Notes under the pieces: model-generated
Database searches by the model: none
The model's input: only the letters and a program-made list of their open reading frames with translations
What the model was told of the DNA's origin: nothing
Source: Hypsibius dujardini
Taxonomy: Eukaryota; Tardigrada; Eutardigrada; Parachela; Hypsibiidae
Direction of reading: 5' to 3'
DNA: 56,234 nt
Assembly (NCBI GenBank): GCA_001579985.1
Contig: LRSR01007846.1
Span: forward strand, 1-56,234
Program-made: the position numbers and the translations under genes
Part shown: in pieces, positions 37,231 to 49,400 of the stretch
Numbering within the stretch: the stretch's first letter is position 1
Layout: every line of letters begins with the position of its first letter

Positions 37231-39230
37231 CAGGCAGTGTGGATTACGTCTTTTAAAATATTCCGAGAAGCGATGGTAGACAACACCTGGAAGTTTGCTG
37301 GCCGACCACATCAAGTGTGATTATCGGACAAAACGACCGATAAAAATCCAGGTATGCGATGTTTACTAAACAGCGCCGGCAAAGTGAGATGATTACCTCG
37401 AATTATGTCTGGTTAATTAGGGAATCATATCGAACGGAGTGAACGAAACCGATCAATATGTCCGGAAATTCATTTTGATTCGCTACGCAATTTGGGATTT
37501 GGAGAGAGTAGCATGCAAGACGCCATTTTGTGAGAGAGAGACAAACTGAACGAAGAAATCCGGAAGCGGAAAGGGGAATCGTTTAATCCCAGAAAGGCTT
37601 TGGTTAATGCAGCTGCCAACGTCATTGCGTCGGTAGCTTTTGGTAGAACTTACAAATCAGGTACAACTATTCTAGGGCTGACAAAAAAGGAACTTATTTA
37701 TAAGTGACTATTTTTTTAGCTTTATTTTTTAAATTTACATACAAGCTATGGTTGGAAAACTGAACTGAATTATTATTGTCTAAGACAGGTTTTGTTTGAA
37801 TGTCTCAAAAAACCTATCTACAATTTTTTTTCACACACAAAATTTAACTAAAAAACCTCTCTTTGGAGTTCAGCTAGTTTCAACTTGCGTCAAAGTATCC
37901 TACAGTATGAATGTGTTCCACCAGAACATTTGTTTTTTCTGTAGTCTAAAGTACAAAGAACTACGACAAAACTTTACCCTGGCAGGTGAGGAGGCATTAG
38001 CGGGGATCAACGATTCCATCACCTCCGGGATGAAGCAGGTCCTCAAGGCGCAACTTGACCAGGTTGTCCCCATGCTGCGGTTTATTCCCTTCATTGCCAG
38101 TTTCCGAAAAGATTTCAATGACAGTTTTCAACCGGGGAGGCGGTTCTTGTCGGGCATTGTGAAGGAACATACTGCCGAACATGAAGCGGAAGTCCGCGGG
38201 ATTTTGTGGATATGTGGTTGGATGAAAACGGGAAAAGTCACAGATCGAGCGAGAGCTTTGCTATCGAACGTTTGGAGACCATGCTGCTGGACATTTTTGC
38301 TGGTGCTTTTGAAACGATACTACAACTTTTAAATGGTATACATTCTTCTGAATTACAAAAATTCACGACTCAAGTATTACAATTTAATAAAGTAATTTCA
38401 ACGTAATCGAAAAGTTGTATATTTAAATGTATATTTATTATGTAATATTATGTAATATCTGTTATGTAACGTAACTTATAAGTTATAAATATATATACTA
38501 GATATTTATAATTTATCAGAATATTATACGTTATCATAAATACTTGAAATATAATAAAGTTTAAGGTATAATTCATGAAAAAACCCATGTCATCTTCTGA
38601 TCTCCGTATAATTGCAATTTTTTTCCACCACCCAGAAGTCCAGAACAAGATCCACGCAGAACTGGGCAGTAACATTGGCTACGGTTAACAAGTAAACCTG
38701 GAAGTCCGTGATCAAGTACCCTAAACCGAGACAGTCACACTGGAAACACTTCGGATGTTTCCAGTGGCCCCAACGGCCATTCCCCATCAAGCTACGGAAG
38801 ACATCCTTTTGGCGGTATATCGATTACCAAAAGGTACCGTTTATACCTTGTTCCTCTTTCTGTTCCTTTTGTTTCTTTTTTGGCAGGGTTCGTTTCAATT
38901 CGTTCGAAAAGGTACCCGCTTGATCGTGTCTCTCTATTCCATCCACCACGATCCGGATCTGTGGACTGACCCGAAGGTCTTCCGTCCGAAGCAATTTCTG
39001 CGCGACGGTCTGATCAAGATCCCTGAGTACTGGGTTCCCTTCGGAATGGATCACCGTTCGTGTATTGGATATCAGTTGGCGCGGAAAGAGTTGTTTCTTA
39101 TTTATGCCAATATGATGAGAAATTTTCGCTTAGTCCCCGAGGGAGACTCCCCACCCTCGTTAGAGTTCCAACCGGGTACGGTCAGTCACCCACCTCCGTT
39201 CCGTTCCATGTCGTCCTCACAGAACGATAA
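37231..39230 (+). pseudogene. Cytochrome P450 pseudogene (tandem copy of the upstream P450, exon 1 missing)
   Basis: Copies of exons 2-6 of the intact P450 occur in the same order with matching intron positions, and no exon 1 copy was found. Damage seen: a stop after RPHQV in exon 2; a frameshift and an in-frame stop (ILxERD position) in exon 3; a one-base frameshift after EHEAE in exon 4, which leaves MDMWLDENGKS in another frame; stops in the exon 5 copy near 38688 and 38722; and a haem loop reading FGMDHRSCIG, where the conserved Gly and Arg of FxxGxRxC are Asp and His. The Cys and the ExxR (ETLR) remain. The gene is dead, although exon 6 still has a long frame. Confidence 0.9.
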
Positions 39231-40429
39231 AGTTACGGTGTCTAGAAGACACCAAGAAGAGACTTTGCACAACCTTGGGAGTTTTTTTATTTCAAGATTT
39301 TTGAAGAGGTTCTTGCTACGCTATATTTTCAAAATTATTTTTTTAATAAACCCCTTGGTTTCTTTTATCAGAAAGTTGTATTTATATGAGTGGAGGCAAA
39401 TCTCGTGAAAGACAATAAACATCGGTTAATACCGTCTGGGCCAGTAAAGTTTCCTCCAGCACAAATATTCCCCGTGATTTCAAAAGCAAGTTGTATTTCT
39501 TAGGCTAAATTGAAAGTCAAATACCTGCACACTGATCCTCTAAAAAAAATACCCCGTTTTGAATTCCTCAAAACAAATGAAATCCATTTCCCTAATTTCA
39601 AATTTAATTTGTTGTTAAATCTGAAAAGTTTTTGGAAAGCTTCTGATGTTTTGAAAAGTCCATTCGTTTTCTGTTTCGAGAGAACCAGCTGTGTCAAGGC
39701 AGTTTCAGATAACCAGAGCTGTCCCAGCTTGGCGCTATGATCGGGCTTCTGCATAAAGTTCGGAGGAATAAAGTTATTGTTTTCCCTGATTTTTTTTTCC
39801 AAAATTTCCAGTCTGCAGAGGGCGCCTCGCTATATGTCTGCAGTGCTGAGAGGAGTATTTTTCTGTTGAGTTGAGTCTTGTCTCCATATTTGGCACTGCT
39901 GCGTGACTGTGTGATGCTGCCTACTCGTGTGTGTGTGTGTGTGTGAGTAGAGTACACCAAAAAGTCTATGCATGCACTGCGTGAATCTATTCCCCCTACA
40001 CACTTACACACATTCACTCTAATAACCGGTTGGCCGCTCATGAAAACTCTAAACTCACTGGGCATGTATAGAAACCAGTAAAGAAAAGTGCCTTCCGGCG
40101 CTAAAAATGCTACCACACAAACGGCGTGATTGGTGGAAAAACCGCATCAGGGTGTCGGCAAGATGACGTAAGGGAGTGTAAAGAAATCGATCGACTCTCC
40201 ATTGCATGAAGAGTCAGGGGAGGGAGTACAGCAGCAGACACGCAGACACGCAGCACCCCAGCAGAGCCTCTCTTTCCTGCGGATCTCTAACCGCGTCGCA
40301 AGTATCTCCAAACAAACCGGGGATTTTCTTTGAGAATTTTACAATCTCCCTGTTCTTCCGCCTGAATCCCTGTTGATTTATTAATCGGACTCTTTTGATC
40401 ATCCCTAACAACAAAAAACCCGCAGCACA
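39231..40429. other. Intergenic region before the MARVEL gene
   Basis: About 1.2 kb with AATAAA signals near 39344 and 39414 that may once have served the P450 pseudogene, a short (GT)n run at about 39929-39948, and the leader of the MARVEL gene. No protein-coding signal. Confidence 0.55.
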
Positions 40430-41636
40430 ATGGTCTACCTTAGTTTCCTGAAATCGCGGACTGGAATACTCAAACTACTTGAAACCGTGAGAAACAACGC
40501 TTCGTGCAAACATTCAACTCAATGCTTACGTAACATTGTTGACTGTCTGTACGCTCATCATACCCCCGATACACCATGCTGTTCTTCCCCCTATAGATCG
40601 TCGGGATCATCACTTTAGCCCTGGTGGTGCAGTACGGTGTCCAGGTGTTCCAGTACCAGGACATACTCACCGGGTCCGCGTTCCTGCTCGCCGTGGTGGC
40701 CGTCGGTCTGGTCGTGTCCTTCATCGAACTCGTCACCTTCTTCTACGATGACGATACCCTGTATGGGGTGCGAAAAAGTCTATTCGTAAGTCCCTTGTTT
40801 TTTACCTGCTATTTTACCGGAATCCCTGCAAATGTCTGCGTTGATCATTATTTTATTTATTTATTCATTCATGTCTGTTGTCTGTGTCTGTGTCTGTGTC
40901 TGTGTCTGTGTCTGTGTCTGTGTCTGTGTCTGTGTCTGTGTCTGTGTCTGTGTGTCTGCTGTGTCTCTATCTATGCCCATGTGTCATCCTCAACTCGCCA
41001 CATCCCTGCCGTCCATGTCTGGGTCTCTGTTGGTGGCTGTACCTGTTTTGGTGACGATGTGTCTGCTGCTGCATCGGTGTCTGTGACGATGCTTTGCTGC
41101 TTGTATTTACATATTTTTCATATTTGTTTGTAGGAAGTCATGTTCTGCTTCGTAATGACGGCCTTGTGGCTAGCAGCAGCATGTAAGTCGAGTGCGATAT
41201 TATGTGAACAGTCCTTTGAGTCAAGGACACAGATACTCGGATATACGATGTATGTTATTTGAAGGCCTGACTCAACATTTGTTTGCATTTGGCATTGTTT
41301 GCAGGCACAATGGCGTATTTCGTCCACACGAGGCTTTACGAGCACTACAAGAGCACAAACAAGCAGTTTGACATGTACGGGGGCCTCATCGCAGCAACGG
41401 TAAGTTAATTATGCATATACAAAAGTATGGTAACAACCTATTACAATGTTTTACAATTTAACAATTTTATTTACAATCTCTTACAATTTGTTTTATTGAA
41501 AATTTTGGTTGTTTTTAAGGTGTTTGCCTTTGTCGGAGCGGTCCTCTACTTGATTGACGCCATCTTGGCCTATTCCGATATGAAGTCCACCGTCAACGGG
41601 GGACCACGTTATTTCGAGACTGTCGTGTATAAATAA
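40430..41636 (+). CDS. MARVEL-domain tetraspan membrane protein (5 exons, 168 aa)
   Basis: Exons 40430-40486, 40597-40785, 41134-41182, 41305-41399 and 41520-41636 join in phase to 169 codons with the stop. The protein is almost wholly a MARVEL domain: an N-terminal Arg-x-Gly-Ile-Leu-Lys-Leu-Leu-Glu signature, as in MAL/plasmolipin/CMTM proteins, then four membrane spans at about 17-37, 46-70, 83-105 and 126-148, with short cytoplasmic ends and a C-terminus ETVVYK. MARVEL proteins work in apical membrane sorting, vesicle fusion and cell junctions. Which subfamily this is cannot be decided by eye. A good poly(A) signal follows at 41888. Intron 2 carries a TGTGTC repeat. Confidence 0.88.
40872..40957. 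repeat. (TGTGTC)n microsatellite in MARVEL gene intron 2
   Basis: About fourteen near-perfect TGTGTC hexamers. The Cys/Val-rich frames through it are artefacts. The same hexamer recurs at 55193-55313. Confidence 0.95.
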
Positions 41637-41887
41637 AGAGTGATGAAAAGAGTTCCGTCTTAAGAGAAGCTCGACACACGGAACCTGATCCCTTGCCCCA
41701 GAGAGAAGACACGATCGCTCATACGTCTCGGCAGATGGCGTGGTATTCTTGCACGTGTGTACACTAATTTCTTCGCTGTCTGATGTGCCGGCATGCCAAC
41801 CCAGTCGGGATCCCCTCTCACTAATTCTCTTTTCCCAGTCGAAAGTGCATTTTTTGTACCTACTATACAATATCCTCATTCATTTCT

Positions 41888-41893
41888 AATAAA
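41888..41893 (+). terminator. Poly(A) signal of the MARVEL gene
   Basis: AATAAA lies about 250 bases downstream of the MARVEL stop codon (41636), with no competing signal in between. Confidence 0.65.
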
Positions 41894-42099
41894 ATTTGCT
41901 TAAAGATGGCAGTCTTGCTTGTGGTAAGCAAATGAACTATAAAATCTGGGTTCGTTTGGGTGAGAGAGAAGTTCCTAAATTTTATACACAGTAGTTACAT
42001 CAGGTAGGTTTTCAAAAATCTTTTTAATTAACTGTCCGGTGCTTGGAGAGATGCCATAAAGTCCCTTGAAACAGGGAGATTGAATTCAGATTGGCAGGA

Positions 42100-42517
42100 A
42101 CGTAAATTAGATTCAATGCCTGGTTCGTAGATGACGGTTAGCCGTAGTGGCACGACACTCAGGGGACCACATCCGCACGATCAGTTCGGAAGGTTTGCCG
42201 TCAGCCAGGACGTTGACGGCCCGCCTGCAAAGTTGCTGGCTAGGCAAGAGGGTGGAAAATTTATCCTACAGTTCATGATCACTCAACGGAAGTAACGGTG
42301 ACGGAAGTTAACTAGTCAGGATGGTGGACGGTCAGTCTAGAAGATTTACCGTCCGCCCGGGTAGACGGTTTGCATGCGAGGTTGTTCATGGTTATGGCGC
42401 TAATCCGGAAGATGGACCGTTTGTCTCAAAAGTTGGCGGTCAGACTGGAACTAAATCGATTAGCTACAGTCACGGTGGTCGGATAGACGGTCGTTCCGGA
42501 AGGTTTACTCTCACTCG
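42100..42517. repeat. Degenerate minisatellite, left flank of foldback element
   Basis: Diverged units built from GGTCAGTCTGGAAG, TTTACCGTC and GCCCGCC repeat every 40-60 bases in direct orientation. The open frame across 42321-42698 consists of this repeat and is not a recognisable protein. Confidence 0.6.
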
Positions 42518-43247
42518 GGCAGTAATGGAGATTTTCCCTCCCGATCGACTTGAGTTTTTTTTCGCAAATAGCCATCTAATAATCATGATTTATCATTGGG
42601 GTCTCCGCGTGGAATTCACATTACTGAAAAAGAATATTCAGAAAAGAATAAGAAAGAAAAGACTTTCCCAGCAAGTTTGTGTTGTGAGTGGGTGCTAAAT
42701 TGATTGAAAGCTCAATATTTTCCTTGATTTTCATTGTAAAAAATTTCGATTTTGAAACATACATTTAAAATATGTAATAAAACTTTGCCACACAAAATTC
42801 AATTTGGAGTCGATCCGCATCAGCCGAGTATTTTTCAGGTGTCAGGGGGCGGAGCTGTAGGCCAGCTTTAGGAAAGCTACGCTCGAATTTCTTGTCCTTT
42901 TTAAAAATACACACAACTAGGCCCCCTGACACTTAAAAAATATTGATTTAATGCCGATCGACTCCAAATTGAATTTGGCATAATAAAATATAAAAACACA
43001 TGTTTTGAATGTATTTTTAAAAATCGAAATAGTTAAAAATGAAAATAAAGGAAAATAGTGAGCAGTCAATCGATCAAGCACCCGCTCACAGCACAGCCTC
43101 GCTGGGAAGTCTTGTTCTTTCTTATTCTTTTCTGAAACCGGCAATGTGATTTCCACGCGGAGACCCCAATAATAAATCACGATAACTGGACAGTCTATTT
43201 GTAAAAAAAACTTACACCGATTGGGAGGGAAAATTTCCATTACTGCC
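42518..43247. mobile_element. Foldback element with GGCAGTAATGGA ends (730 bp)
   Basis: Two arms of about 330 bases are inverted copies of each other. They share GGCAGTAATGGA.ATTTTCCCTCCC, GGGGTCTCCGCGTGGAA, TTGGAGTCGATC and TGTCAGGGGGC. They meet near 42880 with only a short centre. The element is flanked on both sides by the same minisatellite family. No transposase frame is present and the superfamily is undetermined. Confidence 0.8.
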
Positions 43248-43830
43248 AGTCACCCAACAGGTAATGAAACGGTTCCCTTACAAGGGTCACAAGCTGAGCA
43301 GGGCGGTGGACAGTTTTATCTTAAAGTTGATGGTCAGTCTGGAAGTAAGACAGGTAGGATGGTGAACGACAGCCCAAAAGACTTACAATCAGCCAGAAGG
43401 TGTACGACACGCCTGTGAAGTAACTAGTCAAGCACGAGGTTGAATGATTTGCTTCACAGGTTGAGGATCACATCGGAATAAAACAGTTAGTCAGGATAAT
43501 CATGGACCGCCAGTTAGGAAGATTTACCGTCAGCCTTATCAAGTCAGCCTGCAAAGTTTTAGTAGTTTGGCACTGAGTCCCAGAGGTTGACGGTCAGTCT
43601 GGAGGTACAGAAGTTAGAAGCAGGATAGCGGATGGTCCGCCCGGAAAGTTTACGGTCACTACGCAGGTAAACTGACCGTACTCGGTAAATTTCACGACTC
43701 CGATTGACTATCCTGCACCCATCGAGCAGACCGCCCATATTCCAGATTGACCGACAAGCTCCCGCACTGGCAGTCCGCTTTATTTTGAGACCCGGCGGTC
43801 CGGAAATTACTATTCGATATACAGAAGCTT
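43248..43830. repeat. Degenerate minisatellite, right flank, with an orientation switch
   Basis: The units seen left of the foldback continue (GGTCAGTCTGGAAG, TTTACCGTCAGCC) up to about 43670. From about 43690 to 43810 the same words appear reverse-complemented (GCAGACCGCCCATATTCCAG, CCGGCGGTCCGG). The array and the foldback may be one composite repeat. Confidence 0.55.
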
Positions 43831-43959
43831 GAGCAAGCCAAGTTGCGACAATTCACGCCTTCTCGTTTGTCGGTCACGCCTCTTCATTACAACGGCGATT
43901 TTTGCGGTAAAACCTGTAAAAAACTTGACTGAACTGAATCTGTCTATTGAGAAATCTAA

Positions 43960-44836
43960 CAATTTAAATTGGAGTTAAAAGCGTTGTCAACCAGCAATAA
44001 TGCTTGCGATCAAGCAACTGCCATCCGTGCCACTCCCGCAATGATCGCAAAGTGGAAAAACTTGTTTATCGCCCAGACCCTTAAACCACTCGGCAAATTC
44101 AGCACATACTTGGGCTCTTCTACGGCACAGTTCGAAACATTATTTGGGTGGATTTGGCCGGGAAGATACGCTGCAAGAGAAAGATCCGCCATCTCTCTGA
44201 CAAGAAAGTTGTACAACACGTCCTCAAGGTCCCGCAGTTATTGGAGCACATCTCACATGGGAAACCGAGGTTCGTCGTGACGATTGATGAGGCCTGGTGC
44301 TATAAGAGCCATGTGAACGGTCGGAGGCAGATTTAATACAAACTTTGAAGGAAGGAGAGTCCTCAAAATTGGCTGTCGGAAAAAGCACCCTCGTGGAGTG
44401 ATTTTTGTCGCTGGAATCTCTGTCAAAGGAATAAGAGGCATCCGATTTGTCCCTCCCGCACCAAGATGAATTCTGACTTTTAGGTCAAGTGAGTTTTGAA
44501 GCCGCTTTCAAAAAGGACATTCCACGGCTTTAGGGGAACCAGGCAAAGTCGGCTCTGAACACTTTCCGCTTCTTGCAGAACAGCACCTACCAGTTTATTC
44601 GTGCGGCGGACTGGCCCTCCAATTCTCTTAACTTGAGTCCAATGGATTACTCCATCAACGGAATTTTTAAGCGACGTTTGTGGAAGCGCAAGGCGAAAAA
44701 TTTGTCTGGTCTAATGCGTGCTATAAAACGAGAATGCAACTATCCCAACTTAGTTTCTTCAAGCTACTGTATTCGCGACCGCATCTACGTCGCCGATCTT
44801 CTCGTGTTCTATTCCTGGCCCAAAATTATTTCGTAG
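43960..44836 (+). pseudogene. Dead mariner/Tc1-type transposase
   Basis: Fragments in different frames add up to a mariner-like transposase. They include an N-terminal part (from about 43969), a catalytic block RFVVTIDEAWCY carrying the first Asp (about 44286), a stop right after GRRQI (44334-44336), a stretch RGVIFVAGISVKG in another frame, and the C-terminal signature WPSNSLNLSPMDYSI with the last catalytic residue (about 44645). Where active elements read QDGAP-like, this one has LQNST, so the middle catalytic Asp also appears lost. Frameshifts lie near 44180 and between 44400 and 44573. I could not find its terminal inverted repeats. Confidence 0.8.
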
Positions 44837-44967
44837 TGGAGTGATGATTAAGAATCACGACGTGGTGCCCAGCAAATCAGCAGTACCTCGGGGGAAGAGC
44901 CCTCTCTCCTTCAAGGGTCGCACCTCAACCTCCACTACCCGTCTTGCATTGTGAAACTACAGTACGC

Positions 44968-45199
44968 CAGTGGCGTATTGAGCCATTAGACAGACACATA
45001 GACATGTGCCTACCTCCTTACCTCTCCTCCCGATTTTTTTTAAATACCTGTAGGCACCTGTTTAGTTATTTTCTGTGAATGAATACAGGCAAAGATTCTT
45101 GAACAAAATTATGCGCCTCTGTAGGCACAGAACTGGAAATAGTTGTATATGTGAGCTCATCTGTGCCTACCCCCTCTGTGAGACCTCAATACGCACCTG
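44968..45199. mobile_element. hAT-like MITE with CAGTGGCGTATTGAG ends (232 bp)
   Basis: Inverted ends CAGTGGCGTATTGAG and CTCAATACGCACCTG, flanked by the 8-bp duplications CAGTACGC (44960-44967) and CAATACGC (45200-45207), 7 of 8 identical. Eight-base target duplications and CAG-type ends fit hAT elements. Internal GTAGGCAC words recur. There is no ORF. Confidence 0.75.
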
Positions 45200-45683
45200 C
45201 AATACGCTCGAGCCCTTCGCGTCGCATAATTATCGCTATCTGATAAGTGTTGCAGCGGTGAAAGAGCGCATGTAGGGTAGTGGAATACAATTTTGTGTGC
45301 AATTCAACAGTGAGTCCGAAGGTCCCCTCTCATCATAGGTATCATGGATAAGAGAACAACAGCGCTTCAAAGCAATAATTCGCGACAACATAGAGTCTGG
45401 CTGCAAGATTTGAAGAACTACGAAACTTTCCTGTCATGGCTTGCGAGTGTTGTCGACGGCAAGAGCCGCGTATCGGGAGGTACCTGGCACCTACGAAGAT
45501 GGCCGTATATGGCTGAAGTACATGTACCGTGGGACGGTTTGTTCACGCTCCAGACATGCTTCTTCCGGACAGCCGCTCAAGGTCCACGTATGCGGAGAAC
45601 AATATCAATATAATTATAAACAATGTTGAGTGCAATGTCACAGTTTTAGACCTACCGAGATTCCTCGCCTCTCGTATCAATTA

Positions 45684-46092
45684 CGAGGTAAAACTTTCAA
45701 GTTGACGCACTGTCAAAATCGCTTTCAAGTTGACGCACTATTTATTTTCCCTGTTGTTTCTCGATTTGCCAATAGAGTTGACATCTGAAACTTTGAAAAC
45801 GTCCAAAAAAATCTGGTTACAAGATGTTACCCATTCAAAAATAGAAATCCGGCTGTAGGCTACGTACGAGTGCTTGGAAAAAAGGAGACATTTGACTGTA
45901 GAAACTGTCGGATTCGAGGTTGTAGGGGCGGCACTTACTCTTTTGCACACACATCGCCATCGCGCGCAGTGTGACTTTGACAAAGTAAACCACAACAATT
46001 GCGCAAGTTGCGACATGTGCGCCCCCTATTTCCCTCACTGCGTCAACTTAAAAGCGATTTTTCCAGTGCGTCAACTTAAAAGTTTTACCTCG
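45684..46092. mobile_element. TA-CGAGGTAAAAC MITE (409 bp)
   Basis: TA duplications at 45682-45683 and 46093-46094. The inverted ends of about 55 bases contain CGAGGTAAAACTTTCAAGTT and two copies of AAGTTGACGCAC on each side. It is non-autonomous and Tc1/mariner-like. It lies about 360 bases upstream of the SLC35F-like start codon. Confidence 0.82.
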
Positions 46093-46455
46093 TACTATAT
46101 GTCGTACGTACCGGACTGTTAACAGTACGTTGGTTCGAAACGGAAACCGAAATACTGACAAGACAAAAGCTGCGTGATTATACGCTAAATTTATTAATAA
46201 CAGAGCAGATAGTAAGGACTCGTTCACCTAGGTCAGCTGTAATTGGCAAACAGGTAGGCCGGTCTTCACATTTTACGCACGTTTCATCTACATTTTGACC
46301 GGTTGGAAACCCTGTCCAATGTGAGAGAGGGATAAAAAGACCGGAATCCGCGCTGTGACTTTCCAGTTTTCGTTTTACATTTGTTTCCGGGTGCTTTTGA
46401 AAACATTTTCCGCCAGTAAATCAAGCCCCACGTCCAGGAAGACACGCCCTTATCA

Positions 46456-49400
46456 ATGGAACAGAAAAGCAGTGCAACGGAAGAAGCCGTGGAGTATTCA
46501 CAGACACGACGGAAGCTTGCAGTTTCCGCGTTAGGACAGCGGGAATTTCAGAGTAAGCGGGGCTCTATTATTTAATTCATCATCTTCATAATTAAATTAC
46601 ATCTCATATAATTTTTTAAATTTCTATTTGTAATTTTATAATTTATAGTGTGTCATTTCATTTTGCAATCGTTTACAAATATAACTAATAATTTTTTAAT
46701 GTATAATTTAGAAGTTAACTTTATAACTATTTTAAAAAAAACTAATAATTTTATAATTTATAAATTTATTCTTTTGTTTAGAATTGTATACTTTCCATTT
46801 ATATCTTTATAATTAATGTTGTTTTTTTTAACAAAAATATGTACGATGGCACCGTTTTGTGTTGTATAGCACCCGGGAAGAAGGATGAAAAAAATTATGA
46901 GCTTAAAGAATTGGGACAAACTAACGCCGGAGACGTGGAAGCCGCTGCCGAAGAACCATCTGAACCGGCATTGTTGAAGCCCGACTCGGTGATGCAAGTG
47001 GCTTTTCTAGTCCTGTTGGTGCTACTAGTGACTGCCTTCGGAGTGGCAGATTCGCAATTAGCAAAGGAAACCTACTCCGATAAGTTCAACGCACCCTTCT
47101 TGATCTTGTACGTCGGACAAATGACGCGGACCCTCACCTTTCCGTTGTTCCTCCTGGTCAGTGCGATTATTGCGCGGGTGAAGAATCGGCCATTTAGCGC
47201 ACGAGAGACCACACGGTATGAAATACAAATATCTGTGCAAGGATGCAAAATTAAGTGGAACTGAAAACATTAAATTGTAAGACTAAATTAAGCCTTCATT
47301 TAAACTAAATTAAACTAAAAGAAACTAAACTAAACTAAACTAAACTAAGCTAAACGCTAAGCTAAACGGAAACCTTTTCTCGCTAATTTTTCAGTTTCAG
47401 TTTTGTTCATTTTGGAGAAAATTAAACTAAAAGCACTTGTACTATATAAAGCAGAAGTAGATGGAGAAATTAAATTACCCAAATAATGCTGCTGCCTATG
47501 CTAACTTAAGTTAAACTAAACGCCTTGCGAGAGGTGGAAAAATATTAAACTAAAAATTCTTTCAACTTCATGGTTACCAAAAAAATAATTCATTGACTAA
47601 TTTGCTAATTTTGTTTCTTATACCCCTATGTCTGTGTATTTCATCAATATACCTTTTAACAATAAAAAATGATTAATTAAAATAATGTCCACGGATTGCT
47701 TCACAGAGACTGTCTGCTGGTTTTCGGTCCGCAGGGACTGACGATCATAACCTTCCTGAAAGTAATTCCCGTTTTGGCCATCGTCGGCAACGTCGTCGGT
47801 CTGGGTCTTTATCTGTCAGCACTGGCTTTTATCTCGTCATCCGAGACGACCACGCTCATGACCAGTCAAGTCGCCATGATTTATGTTATCAGTATTTTCC
47901 TACTGAAGCAACAGGTGTTGGCGGTCAAGGTACGTGAAAACTCGGATACGTATGTGGTGCACGGACATGAATTAAAACATTATTACCACCCAACAACAAA
48001 AATCGATATTAATAATTACAATTACTTGAACGATATTCCAGGTCTTCGCGACGTTGCTGTCTTTCGGCGGGGTCGCTATGACTGCAATCTCCAAAGGTTT
48101 CCAGGGCGATTCGTCGTCCGGAATAGTCCTTGCTCTAATCAGTGCCGCCGTGTATGCATCAATGCAGGTATGCACGCGTTGGAAATTAATACAACTGGTA
48201 AACAGTTTAGCTAGTAATTTAGTCTTACAAATTACACATCAGTACATAGTTTTATTTTGTATATGCAACAATTATATCAGCAAATGTAAATATATATATA
48301 ATACGGTATACTATATATGTAGACGGTACATGCTATTGTATTGGCTTAGATCTTTGTACGACTAGAGTTTTGAAAGATATTTGTCCTATGGGGCATTTTA
48401 CGTTTCAGACTTACATGAAGTATGTGTTGTATAAGCCGAATTTGGGTCGAGTCTGCCTGTACATGAGCAGCACGTCCGCGTTCGTACTGCTGGTGGGCTG
48501 GGTCTTCCCGCTGTCCATGCGGCTAACGAATTTCGAGAAGTGGGACTTTGACACGGCACCTTGGCTCCCGGTGTTTGGCGCAAGTAGCGCCACTCTGCGT
48601 AAGCCCCGATATAATATACCAGGCAAACGCTATGGGTTGAATCGCTACATGGGTTGAATCGGTGGGGTGGCAGGAGGCGCCACAAGTGTAAATTGTAAAC
48701 AACACCCATTCAATTTACATTTGTGGCGCCCTCCGCCGCCCTACCGATTCAACCCATGTAGCAATTCAACCCATAGTGTTTGCCTGGTATGTCTTTCTAA
48801 TTTACCCATTCTCGCACTAATTTACCTTGCAGACATGCTTGACGAATAACGGCCTTGATAATTTTCCTGTTCTGTTTTCTCTACTGCAGTATCGTCAATC
48901 TTTTACAACTACGGTGTCAGCATAGCGTCGCCATTTTTCATGTCCATGTACAATTTGGCACTGATCCCAGCAAACAACTGTACGTACCCTGTATTGTTAT
49001 TTACACAGCTGCTTAATAATTTAATAATAATCTATTGTATTGCGATTTGTTTATGCATTCAATTTTCCATAAATTTATACATTATACGGGTACGGATATG
49101 GTCCAGTATATAAATTATAAGGGTACGAGGTAAAGGCCGTTAACCAGGCCGCTTTTAGAAATCTTAACTTAACCAGGCCGGTTTTTTCATCGTTGATTTC
49201 CCGGCTCTGCAGTGCTGCCATGCCATAACAGATGGCTTGAAAACATTCAGAAAATTTTTCTGACCCATATTATTTCGTTCCTAAGCCTCACGGTTCAAAT
49301 TTGAGTTCAAAAAAAAGAAGGGAAGAGTCCCAATGGAAAAGTTTGCAAGTAGTGCGGTAGAGGCGTCACTTCGGTTCCATCTCCCTGGGTTGACTTCGCA

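Noticed and set aside
44573-44836. A possible intact host gene at the C-terminal transposase frame
   Set aside because: It matches the end of a mariner-type transposase. Upstream parts are in other frames with stops, and no splice sites reconcile them.
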